DNA of 64,000 nt, taken from positions 1 through 64,000 of the forward strand of contig CAZRGV010000010.1 in NCBI GenBank assembly GCA_964599655.1. The letters are read 5' to 3'. Numbering within the stretch: position 1 is the stretch's first letter; each line of letters starts with the position of its first letter. The notes under the pieces are model-generated. The model was not told the origin of the DNA. It saw only the letters and a list, made by a program, of their open reading frames with translations, and did no database searches. The stretch is from CAZRGV01 sp964599655. Its GTDB lineage: Bacteria; Planctomycetota; Planctomycetia; Isosphaerales; Isosphaeraceae. Made by a program: the position numbers and the translations under genes. Shown one piece after another: positions 42,227-51,445 of the stretch.

Positions 42227-45200
42227 ATGAACATTGACCTGCGAGATTATATCGCCAGAGAGAGCGGGGACTGGCGCCTCGACGAGGCCAACCGCCGGGC
42301 GGATCAATTGATCCTTTCCAAGGAGGGAGATACGGTCTTCCTCAGCGGATTTTTGCGGATTCACGTCAGTTTCCAGCTTCGCAACCTCACCTTCCCCGCC
42401 CCGTTGTTGTCTCAGTTTCCGTCGGACACGGACGGTAAGAGCGCGACCGATACCGTCTCGGGCGCCGGTGTTTCTGGCGTGTCGTCGAAGTCGTTCACCG
42501 GAACCACGAGCTTCACATTGATCGAAATTCCCGGGTTGCAATTCCAGTTCCACGAAGTGGACAGCTATGTGCTGTCGATTCCGGCGGGGATGGTCTGGCC
42601 GTATGTTTTCAGCCAGCGCAACGTCATCAATGAGCTCGGGTCGAACCTCGGCTACCGGGTCGTGATCACGCCCGCCGACCTGGAGCTACCCAAGGCCCCG
42701 GCCGTCCTCACGGTGGGCGACCTTCCTTGCGACTTCGCCTCGACGAACATCCCCAACACCGGCAAGTTTTTTCCCTCGGGCTGCGAGCCTTGTCCGCCGG
42801 ATGCGTCCATCGGCCTGCCTCCCGGATGCGGCACGAGCCTGTCGGTCCCCGTCGCGACGGGCGGCTGCGTGCGTCCCCGGTTCTTCAACGGCATGCTCAT
42901 CACTCGCGAGGACATGGAGACCGAGCTGCTCTATCTCCGGCTCAAGAACAAGCTTCATAACCGCGCCGCCGGCTCGGGCGTGGTTTGGGGCCTCAACGTG
43001 GGACGATCGGGCGAGACCATCTGCGTGACCCCCGGCTATGCCGTGGATTGCTGCGGCAACGACCTGACCGTGACGACCCCGTACCGGGTGCCGATCCGCA
43101 ACCTCCTCTGCGACCCGGCCATCGCCGGAACCTCCGGCCTCCGCACCGCGCGGTGCTACAGCCTGCTGCTCGAATATGTCGAGTGCCCCGAAGTGCCTCG
43201 ACCCGTTCACGGCGACGTTTGCTCGCCGCAAACCACGCGCTGCGAGATGGCTCGCATACGAGAGACGGTACGACTCCGCCTGGTCCCGACCCGCACATTC
43301 GATGCGAGCGGCCCCATATCCGACTTCCTCGAAGCGGTCAAGGAAATCCGCGAGGCGCCGGGTCCGATCGAAACCGTCCCCAAGGGGACCGTGACAGCGT
43401 CTTCCCGGGAAGCGACGCCGAGCGTCCCGGAGTCTTTGCCGCTCGAGGTGGTTTTCACCGTGATTCCCCAGGAGGGTGCTCCCATCCCGATTCGTGCCGC
43501 AATTCGATCTAATGAACCTTATATATGCATTCTATTGTCTGTCAGGCAAAGCTCGGAGATCCGACGGGTGACGACCCAGATCAGAGCGAATCCGGATCCA
43601 TCGACCCCGTCTTATTCCTTTTCCGCCGGCCATGTTCTTCTGACCTCCACTCCGCAGGGGCCAGTCTCCCCGCCGAGAGAGGTCGCAACCCTCCCGGATC
43701 TCAAGTGGGATTGGGATGTCACCCTCGCCAACGGCCAGTTGAATGTCCCGAGTGCGTTCGTCTTCCAGTCGTGGCGCCTGGTGCCCAACGCAGGAGGCCC
43801 CGAGCTAACGGGCGACATCACGTTCCGTTTCCAGTTCGATTCGACGAACAACCCGGATCGGCCGTGGAATTTCGATGCTGTCGGTGAATCGAAGGTGGCT
43901 GTCATCCCAGTTCCGTCGTCCCGCCCCTGCTTCGGCGAGCCCTGCTGCCCGGACCATGGGCCGCTGTTCCCGGCGTTTCCACCGTTCCTCCATGCCGATC
44001 CTTTCCAGCCCTTCCAGCCGGCCGACCCCAAGGCTCTGGCCCTGGCGGTGCTCTACGGCTGGCTTGTCACGGAGTACTTCGCGAGGAATCCGACGGGCGA
44101 CGACAAGGCCTCCTCCTCCGCGTACGATCAGGCGAGGCAGCTAAACCTGGTCGCCTGGAAGATGTTCTTCAACATCGATGTCGCGAAAAACCCTGTGAAG
44201 GTCGTCGAATCGCTTCGTAACTTGCTTTCCGGCTGGTGCCGCAGTTTCCTCTACCCCGGCCCTCATTGCGACGGCGAGCCGCACGGGGTTGTGATCGGCT
44301 GTGTGCGGGTCGAGGCCGGCAACATCCAGACGGTCGATCCCTGGGGTGGCCGTCGCTACGTGGTGCATTACCCCCTGCTCGAGCACTGGGGCACGCAGAT
44401 CGGCCTCGCGCCGCTGGACCTCACCGTGTCTCGCGTGCTGTCCCTGGTCTGCTGTGTCGCCGGCCTTGATCCGTACGCCGCTCAACCTCCGAAACCTGTC
44501 AAGCCGCCGGTCGAGATGAAGATCCTGGGCGAGCAACCGCCCGAGCGTGAAGGCGTCGTCGATCTGGCGAACGCGTTCGTCATCAAGGCCGCGCCCGATC
44601 AGGTGAACCAGCGTCTGGAGACGCTCGGCGTGAAGCCGGTCCGCACCGAGACGCTCTCCGCGACCGATTTCGTCACGCGCGTGGTCGCCGGGCTGCGCCA
44701 ACCGCCGTCAGGGCTCGCGCCGGGCCAGTCCGTCGTCCGCTACACCGTGGCCGGTCTGCCCGATGTGAGCCTCATCGCGCCGGCACCGACCTCGACTCCG
44801 GCGCCCGATACGGAACCCACCACACCGACACCGACCCCGACACCCACGCCGTCGGGCCCACTCCGACCCGTTCCCGACAAAGCCCGCGTTTCGGGCTTCG
44901 TGCGAACCGTGATCGCGGCGCGATCGGAGAAGGACGCCGTTCCCNNNNNNNNNNTACACTCGTTCCCCCCCTGCTCCGCGACTATGCCGAGCGGTTGAGC
45001 ACCGGACTCCTCGACGCCTTCTCGCTCGCGGATCTCGTTCCGGCCGACAACCCGGCACGTGATCCGCTGGTCAAGGCGGGCTATACCACTGTCGGCGCGG
45101 TGCTCGGTCTGAGTCCCGAGGTGCTCCTCGAACAGGTTCTCAACGGCCAGAACGCATCGGCCTTGAGCGATTTGATCGTCGCCTGCGAGACGGCCGGTCG

Positions 45201-45405
45201 GACCTTGACCGGAACCGTTTCCGACCTTGTCGTGAGCTACAACCGAGACAAGCGGCTCCAGGCGCGTGAGGACCTCAAGCAGGCGGATCTCGTCAAGGCG
45301 TTCAGCAGCGATCTGACCAGGGCGATCGGGACCGCCAAGTTGAAGATCCCGACGCGATCCATATCCACGGTCGTGTCCGACTCCGTCGGTGGGACTTCGT
45401 CATGA
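42227..45405 (+). CDS. Large eCIS-associated protein with the same module (gap inside), about 1058 aa
   Basis: No family is recognised for the whole protein. The paralogous module is at about residues 215-370: RPRFFNGMLITREDMETELLYLRLKNKLHNRAAGSGVVWGLNVG, CVTPGYAVDCCGNDLTV, then YSLLLEYVECPEVPRP and CEMARIRETVRLRLVPT. The N-terminal 200 residues are beta-rich (IHVSFQLRNLTFP); a Thr-Pro repeat linker (TPTPTPTPTPSGP) precedes the N gap at 44945-44954. After the gap the same protein continues in another frame as TLVPPLLRDYAERLSTGLLDAF, with a helix-hairpin-helix-like PARDPLVKAGYTTVGAVLGLSPEVL, ending in SDSVGGTSS. This is one gene with a mis-sized gap. It overlaps the next start codon by 4 bases. 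Confidence 0.6.
44945..44954. other. Assembly gap (10 N) inside the 42227 gene
   Basis: The conserved frame before the gap (ending in EKDAVP) continues two frames away after it (TLVPPLLRDYAERL). The true gap length must differ from 10 so that the frame is kept; a length such as 9 or 12 would do. Confidence 0.85.
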
Positions 45406-47177
45406 GGGAGGACCGGGTCGACGAACTCCTCCTGCACATCCGCGCCCCGGCCGGTCAGGACCGGGGCCTGCGGTCGTCGGCCGAGGGACTTGCTCGCCGG
45501 GTCCTGGAGCGTTGCGCCGAACGTCTCGAGCAACGGTCGCCCGGCCGGTTGGTGTTCCTCTCGCGTCTTCCGGTCCACTGGAACGTCTCCGCCGATCGCC
45601 TCGACGATCCCGAATTGATCGCTCGCCTGGCCGACGAACTGGCCCGGTTCATCGAGAACCAGATCGTAGGCCGCCCGGTCGTGGAGGAAGAGGAAATCGC
45701 CGTCTTTGAGGATGAGATCCAATGGCGAGCATCGTACCTCCGCAATCGCGCTCGTGGGGTTCTCGTTTGGTATCACGCGGCCCTCGCAATGGACGATGAT
45801 CCTCTGGGCCTCTCGGGCGAGCCGGACCGTTCCGGGATGACTTCGGCTCTCCTGAATCGACTGGCCGCCGAGGGGGCTCTCGTCGAGGTTCTCGCCGCCT
45901 GGCCCGCTGAACTCGTGAATCGGGTCGCCCGGAAGATCGGCATCGACGGGTCTGGCGAAATCGAGAGCGCCTTCCCACACGGGTCACCTGGACCGACAGC
46001 CCGCGATCAACCGCAACGATGGCATGAGATGGTGCCGCTACGTGACTTCGTCCGATCCCTGCCACCGGGCCTTTCGAGGAAAGTAAGGGCCGTTGCCTTG
46101 CTCGTCCAGGCGCGCCGACTGTTCGGACAATCGATCCCATGGAAGGATGTTTCCGCCGCCCTCGAATCGACCGCCGGCTTGCGAGACGATCGGTTCGAGA
46201 TCGAACGGCTGGAACAGAAACACCGGCCCTCGTCGGAACAGCCTGTGACGCCCAACGTTCCCGAGCCGACCTCCACACACTCTGAGGATCGCGACCGGGG
46301 GGAGCTTGCGGAGGCCGGCGTCGCAACCCGTTACGGCGGACTGTTCTACCTGATCGGCCGCGTGCTCGAGCTCGATCTCGGCGAGTTGCTCTGGAAAGCC
46401 TGTCTCCCTGAAGGCGACGTGCTGGCCTGTGCCATGTCGGGGTTGCTCGGCTCGGAAGCGGAGGACGATCCGGCGGCTTCGTTATTCGGCGGTGTGCCTC
46501 GCGTGCCGCCGATGCCGTCGGTCTCGCCCGAGCAGCAACGGGAGGTCTCCGTGGGACTTCTGGCCGCTTTGGCGGCGGCGCTGCCTCGTCGAGGGCTGGC
46601 ATCGCTGCCGGAGGTGCGTCTCTCGCTCGGGAGGTCGGCCTCGGGGCGCTGTCTCTTGGCGACCGCCGAGGGCAACCCCTTTGTCCTGTTCGCCTGGCCG
46701 CTGGCCGAACCTCGCGAAGCCGAGGCCGGTCTCCGCGCGTTCCTCTCGGTGTGGCCCCCATCGTCGCCCCTCGTCGTCGCCGAGCCCTTGATCGCCGAGA
46801 TCGACCCGACGGCACGGGTGAGGCCTCGACCTCCCTCGGCGAACTCCCCCCCGCCGTTTCGGTCCGGGGATATCGCCACGCCGGACGGGGCCCTTGGGGC
46901 CTCGATCATCGGCTGCGTTGGCTATCTCTTCGCGGTCAGGGCCGGTCTTCGGCCGCTTGCCGACGCTCGCGACCTTGTGGCGTCGTGGCTGACGGTGCCG
47001 GCTACGGTCCGGGTCGAAACTGACGTCATGACCGTCACGATGGCCATGAACGCCATCAACCTCGACCTTCGCCGTTCCGGACTCGATCAGTCACCCGGCT
47101 GGGTTCCCTGGCTGGAGCGTTCCTTGCAGATCGTTTTCTCGGGAGGCGAGCCTGAACCTTCGGCATCCTTCCGTTGA
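45402..47177 (+). CDS. Unrecognised eCIS-locus protein, 591 aa
   Basis: I do not recognise this protein. Residues 1-100 (VDELLLHIRAP, RSSAEGLARRVLERCAERLEQRSPGRLVFLSRLPVHWNVSADRLDDPELIARLADELARFIENQI) have the strand-helix-strand-helix plan and position of Afp14-like contractile-system proteins (the CIS tape-measure family), but the identity is faint. The rest is mostly helical and Leu/Ala-rich, around 305-400 with LFYLIGRVLELDLGELLWKACLPEG and LLAALAAALPRRGL. No signal peptide or clear transmembrane helix. It overlaps the preceding gene by 4 bases and precedes the DUF4157 gene by 33 bases. Confidence 0.5.
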   Translation: MREDRVDELLLHIRAPAGQDRGLRSSAEGLARRVLERCAERLEQRSPGRLVFLSRLPVHWNVSADRLDDPELIARLADELARFIENQIVGRPVVEEEEIAVFEDEIQWRASYLRNRARGVLVWYHAALAMDDDPLGLSGEPDRSGMTSALLNRLAAEGALVEVLAAWPAELVNRVARKIGIDGSGEIESAFPHGSPGPTARDQPQRWHEMVPLRDFVRSLPPGLSRKVRAVALLVQARRLFGQSIPWKDVSAALESTAGLRDDRFEIERLEQKHRPSSEQPVTPNVPEPTSTHSEDRDRGELAEAGVATRYGGLFYLIGRVLELDLGELLWKACLPEGDVLACAMSGLLGSEAEDDPAASLFGGVPRVPPMPSVSPEQQREVSVGLLAALAAALPRRGLASLPEVRLSLGRSASGRCLLATAEGNPFVLFAWPLAEPREAEAGLRAFLSVWPPSSPLVVAEPLIAEIDPTARVRPRPPSANSPPPFRSGDIATPDGALGASIIGCVGYLFAVRAGLRPLADARDLVASWLTVPATVRVETDVMTVTMAMNAINLDLRRSGLDQSPGWVPWLERSLQIVFSGGEPEPSASFR

Positions 47178-47210
47178 GCCTTCCAACACGGACGAGGCGA
47201 CGAGATCGAC

Positions 47211-50210
47211 ATGGGCGGCGAGCATCAATCCCATGAGACCAAGAGCACGGGTCGCCGGCCCGATCGACCCTCGCCACGCTCCGCGGCCCCGACCGCCTCG
47301 GCGATGTCCCCGATCCTGGCGATGCACGACGCGATCGGCAATCGCGCGATGCTCCGTTTCGTCCAGGCCAGGCTCCGCGTTGGCGCGGTGGGCGATCCCT
47401 ACGAGCAAGAGGCCGACCGTGTCGCGGCACACGTCACCCGCTCCACCAGCGAGCCGATGCTCCAGCGCAAGTGCTCGTGTGGTGGAGCGGGCCCCTGCCC
47501 GACCTGTGAGGCGGAGCAACAGGAACTCCTCCAGCGTAAGGCCCGAACGCGGACATTTTCGCGTCTCGATCCGTTGGTCCAGCGTACTCCCGATGAACCG
47601 GCCTCCGCCGGTACGGAAACCACACGGACGCCGCTCATTGCCGAGGACGGCGCGGAGTCGCTCGAACCGGGCCAGATGAGGAAGAGCGATTTTCTCTCCC
47701 AGTTGCGCTCCTCCGTTTGTCGCGCGGCCGAGGAGATGCTCGAGGGCACGGTCTGGTCCAGCCTCGGCTGCCCCTGGATCGACCATTGGTTTGGCTACTA
47801 CGCGGGTCGGAGCGGCTCGCAGGTCGAGCGGGCCATCCATCTGTACGCGCCTGGCTCGGCCTCGGCCACGTCCGCGAGTCAGTACATCCCCATCGTGACC
47901 GAGCGGGTTCGCCAGGCCATCGCGGTCTGGAGGAACACCGGCCAGATCCCGGCGGGCGTCCCCACGGGCATGTCCTCGGGCGGTCCGACGAGCCTTCTTG
48001 GCGGCCTGGTGAGCGGCCTCGGCCGACTGCTCTTCAAGGACCGCGACGGTGGCGCGCACCAGCCCGACTCGCCCCACGCCGTCCTCTCTCGGCTTGGGCC
48101 CGGCCGCCCCCTGGATGGCGATGTCGGCGGGCGGATCGGTTCCGCGCTCGGGCAGGATTTCTCCCATGTTCGTATCCACACAGATACCACGGCAGCCCAG
48201 CTCAACGACTCGCTGAACGCTCGCGCCTTTACGCTCGGCAATCACATCGCCTTCGCCTCCGGCGAGTACCAGCCCGGCTCGCTTACGGGTACGGCCTTGA
48301 TCGCCCACGAGCTGGCCCACGTGGTCCAGCAGACCGGCGCGGTCCCGGCGGCCGGTCCCCTCTCCCGCGAGGAGGGGGGCGATCACGACCTGGAGCACGA
48401 CGCGGATCGTTCGGCCGTCGGCGCGGTGCTTTCGCTCTGGAGCCGCGCGAAGACCGGCCTGTCGAGCCTTGCCCACAACGCCCTGCCCCGCTTCAAGTCG
48501 GGCCTGAAGCTCCAGCGATGCCGGCGGACGGTCAGACGTTGCCCGCCCGGCAAGCACTGGGATGTGGTCGGTCAACCCGCAGGTCTGGGATCGTTTGGTT
48601 GCGTGTGTAACTGGAGATGCGTTCCGGGTGCGGAGCCACGCGCCGAGTTGCCATCGTCGGGGCCGGTGCTCCGCTGCCCGCCCGATGTCGTTTGCGAACC
48701 ACCCCCCGTCCCTGTCGACGTTCCGGACGATTACCAGTTCGAGAGCCGGGGAACCGTGACCGGCTACGGCGCTCACTTCACTCCCCTGGGAAGTGCCGCA
48801 ACCTGCGGCTGCCTGCCACTCGATATCGATGGCAAGGAGGTCACCGGGGCTCCCATGCGGGAGGTCGGGTTCGATCCCACCGCCTTCTTCCCCAGAGCCT
48901 GGGCCGAAGCGGCCGGTGGTGGCGGCGCCCAGACAGGGACGGGGCCCCCCGTCATGAATCGGCCTCGAGTCGTCATCGTCGGCGAGCCACCGGCCGGCCT
49001 CGGAGGTCGACCCCCATCGCCGGTCCTGCCGGAAACCGGCGGCGTCACCCTCCTTCCGGCTCCGGCATCACGTGTCGGCGGCGGGCCGGTGACCCTTTAC
49101 GAGCCGTCCGGACCGTTGGGCCGGCCGATTCAAGTCTCGGGCGGCCAGGTTCTTCCCGAGACTCCGCCGAGCGGGCCGGTTCTGCTCTACGACCCATTCA
49201 ACCGGCCGATGTCGGTCTCCGGAGGCCGGGCCTCGCCGACGGATTGGTACACCACGCCGGGAGGAGGCAGCCTCCTGGTCAACCTCGCGGGGGAACCTCT
49301 CGCCGGCGGTGGTCGACTCCCAACGCAACCGCTGCTCGGTCCGTCCGGGCGACCGATCGCCTCGACGCCCACCGGGACCGTCTTCATCGACCTTCAGGCC
49401 GGTCGGCCTGATTTCTTGCAATCGCTGGTCGCCCAGACGCCGGGGTCGCGCGGCATCGGCTACGAGACCGGCGACTGGTTGCTCGGCTACCAGGGCATCC
49501 ATCCGACCGACATTCGCGACCTCACCGTGTCGCGCCAGCTCGTTCAACAGAGCCCGATGTGGCCCGACACGCCCGCCTGGAGAACCTCGATCGAGGAGCT
49601 TCCGAGGTTGCAGAGCTGGCAGATCGACCCGTCCACATACCTCTTCCCGCAGCAAGGACCGGTCATCATCCGCACCACCCCGTTTTTCGGACCCGTCGGC
49701 GGCACCACCGCCGAAGGCCAGACGCGGCTCGTGCCGCTGAGCATCCAGGATGTCACCGGGATCGTCCCCACCACCCATCCTGAAATCCATGGCATGGGGA
49801 ACCAGGTCTTCCTCCGAAGACCGTTTGGATTCGGTGTGACGGAGGCCACCCGGCCCGCCACGGCCGCGACGCCCGAGACAACCGCCGCGCTCGGGCAGGA
49901 GCTGGCCCGGATTCTTTCCGCGACACCCGGCAGCTTCGTCGAGCTCCGACTCCGCGCGGCCAGCGAGCTCGACGTCCAGTCGCAACTTCCGATCATCCAG
50001 AGCCAGTTCCCCGGAGCCACGGTCGTCATCGTGCCCCAGACGGCCATTAACCGGTTCCTCAACGAGAACGTCCTGCCCAGCGACCCCGTCCAGGCCCAGA
50101 TTCTCCGCGACGCCGAGGCGGACCTCCGGGGAAGTTACGGCCCGCTCGGTCAGGGATTGCCTCGACGGATCGTTCGCATCTATTACCCATCCGCGGGTAC
50201 GACGCCATGA
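47211..50210 (+). CDS. DUF4157 protein, likely eCIS cargo/effector, 999 aa
   Basis: The N-terminus has the DUF4157 preface GAVGDPYEQEADRVAAHV and a zinc-ribbon-like RKCSCGGAGPCPTCEAE. The DUF4157 domain proper is at about 300-380: DFSHVRIHTDTTAAQLNDSLNARAFTLGNHIAFASGEY and an HExxH at residues 366-370 (AHELAHVVQQ). This domain commonly marks proteins carried or released by eCIS, so this is the best effector candidate. A Pro/Gly-rich region (about 560-720) follows, and then a globular C-terminal domain; TVFIDLQAGRPDFLQSL and GIGYETGDWL vaguely recall a Rossmann methyltransferase start, which I infer with low confidence. Located at the 3' end of the operon, overlapping the next start by 4 bases. 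Confidence 0.82.
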   Translation: MGGEHQSHETKSTGRRPDRPSPRSAAPTASAMSPILAMHDAIGNRAMLRFVQARLRVGAVGDPYEQEADRVAAHVTRSTSEPMLQRKCSCGGAGPCPTCEAEQQELLQRKARTRTFSRLDPLVQRTPDEPASAGTETTRTPLIAEDGAESLEPGQMRKSDFLSQLRSSVCRAAEEMLEGTVWSSLGCPWIDHWFGYYAGRSGSQVERAIHLYAPGSASATSASQYIPIVTERVRQAIAVWRNTGQIPAGVPTGMSSGGPTSLLGGLVSGLGRLLFKDRDGGAHQPDSPHAVLSRLGPGRPLDGDVGGRIGSALGQDFSHVRIHTDTTAAQLNDSLNARAFTLGNHIAFASGEYQPGSLTGTALIAHELAHVVQQTGAVPAAGPLSREEGGDHDLEHDADRSAVGAVLSLWSRAKTGLSSLAHNALPRFKSGLKLQRCRRTVRRCPPGKHWDVVGQPAGLGSFGCVCNWRCVPGAEPRAELPSSGPVLRCPPDVVCEPPPVPVDVPDDYQFESRGTVTGYGAHFTPLGSAATCGCLPLDIDGKEVTGAPMREVGFDPTAFFPRAWAEAAGGGGAQTGTGPPVMNRPRVVIVGEPPAGLGGRPPSPVLPETGGVTLLPAPASRVGGGPVTLYEPSGPLGRPIQVSGGQVLPETPPSGPVLLYDPFNRPMSVSGGRASPTDWYTTPGGGSLLVNLAGEPLAGGGRLPTQPLLGPSGRPIASTPTGTVFIDLQAGRPDFLQSLVAQTPGSRGIGYETGDWLLGYQGIHPTDIRDLTVSRQLVQQSPMWPDTPAWRTSIEELPRLQSWQIDPSTYLFPQQGPVIIRTTPFFGPVGGTTAEGQTRLVPLSIQDVTGIVPTTHPEIHGMGNQVFLRRPFGFGVTEATRPATAATPETTAALGQELARILSATPGSFVELRLRAASELDVQSQLPIIQSQFPGATVVIVPQTAINRFLNENVLPSDPVQAQILRDAEADLRGSYGPLGQGLPRRIVRIYYPSAGTTP

Positions 50211-51445
50211 CCCGAACACCCTCCGGCGCCATTGTCGAGGCACCCGCCATCGAACCGCCCTCCGGTCAATCGCTCGGAGGTTGGCTCTCCAGCCGCCTCG
50301 ATCGGCTTGTTCGGCCCGAATTGTGTGTCTTTCACCGGAGATGTCCCTCGTTTCTCGTCTGCGGCTACACGGGACTCGCCCTCGCCATTGCCTTGGTGAT
50401 GACTCTCGCCGCACTTCGCGAACTCTCGCTCGGGGTCATGTCGGCCATCGTGCTGGCCGGGATGGCGACCTTTCTGGCGCTGGCGATGGCCACCAAGATT
50501 CTCACGGGCGAGGAGATACTGATTTACTATCACCACGAGATCGCGATCCTGGCCGTAAGCGGCCTCCTGGCCTGGTTACTGGGCCAGCCGGTGCTACCGT
50601 ATCTCGACGTGACGATCCTGGGCATCGGCCAGTTCCTCGTCTGCGGCCGTGTTGGGTGCCTGATGGCCGGCTGCTGCCATGGCCGTCCTCATCGCTGGGG
50701 AGTCCGCTACCGGCCCGAGCACGCGGAATGGGGTTTCACGCCCTATTATGTCGGCATCCGTCTCTTTCCGATCCAGATCGTCGAGTCACTCTGGGTGGCG
50801 ATGATCGTTGTGGTCGGAGGTTTCCTCCTGCTCAGCGGCTCGCCGCCCGGCACCGCGCTGGCCTGGTACGTCATTGCCTACGACGTCGGCCGTTTCGGCT
50901 TCGAGTTCGTTCGCGGCGACCCCACCCGGCCCTACTACGGCGGTTTCTCCGAGGCCCAGTGGATCTCCTTGATGCTGATGTGTGTTGTCGTCTGGGCCGG
51001 CTTGAAGGGCGTACTCGTCTTCCATGGGTGGCACGCCGCGGCCACGCTTGGCCTGGTCCTGACGATGGCCGTCGTTATGCTCCACCAGCGCTTCGGGCAG
51101 AGCCGTTGGCATCGCCTTCTGCGCCCGGACCACGTCGCGGAGCTGGCGGGTATCGTCGAGATCGTCTCCACTCGGATCGTCGGGAAGTCGCCGCGGTTCC
51201 AGGATGTGACTGCGCATATGTTCACAACATCGCTAAATTATCAAATCGTCTACTTCCGAGACAATCCCGGCCATTTCTCCCTTTCGGCGAGCGGCAGGGC
51301 TCTCCGCCCCGAGGAAGCCGCGGCGCTGGCGTCGCTCCTTGTGCGGTTTCACACTCCCGGCCATTCGTACCGGATCGAATCCAGGTTCAATGGCTTTGAT
51401 GTGTGTTTCGATCCCTGCGAGGCGACCTCGCCTGACCCTGCCTGA
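50207..51445 (+). CDS. Lgt-like polytopic membrane protein in the eCIS locus, 412 aa
   Basis: At least six transmembrane segments (about 49-72, 77-95, 107-130, 135-152, 185-210, 215-235, 250-285) carry the features of the prolipoprotein diacylglyceryl transferase family: FLVCGRVGCLMAGCCHGRPHRWGVRY, FPIQIVESLWV and YDVGRFGFEFVRGD, the last being the conserved R-x3-E-x2-R segment. In true Lgt the core reads GRxGN; here the Asn is a Cys, so transferase activity is doubtful. A soluble extension of about 110 residues (LLRPDHVAELAGIVEIVS to CFDP) follows the last helix and is unlike Lgt. It is coupled to the DUF4157 gene (ATGA) and abuts the AAA+ gene end to end. It may anchor, modify or gate the apparatus. 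Confidence 0.75.
   Translation: MTRTPSGAIVEAPAIEPPSGQSLGGWLSSRLDRLVRPELCVFHRRCPSFLVCGYTGLALAIALVMTLAALRELSLGVMSAIVLAGMATFLALAMATKILTGEEILIYYHHEIAILAVSGLLAWLLGQPVLPYLDVTILGIGQFLVCGRVGCLMAGCCHGRPHRWGVRYRPEHAEWGFTPYYVGIRLFPIQIVESLWVAMIVVVGGFLLLSGSPPGTALAWYVIAYDVGRFGFEFVRGDPTRPYYGGFSEAQWISLMLMCVVVWAGLKGVLVFHGWHAAATLGLVLTMAVVMLHQRFGQSRWHRLLRPDHVAELAGIVEIVSTRIVGKSPRFQDVTAHMFTTSLNYQIVYFRDNPGHFSLSASGRALRPEEAAALASLLVRFHTPGHSYRIESRFNGFDVCFDPCEATSPDPA

Noticed and set aside
47211..50210. DUF4157 HExxH taken as proof of a secreted protease toxin
   Set aside because: The motif is part of the DUF4157 domain itself, whose activity is not established, so it does not define the effector function.
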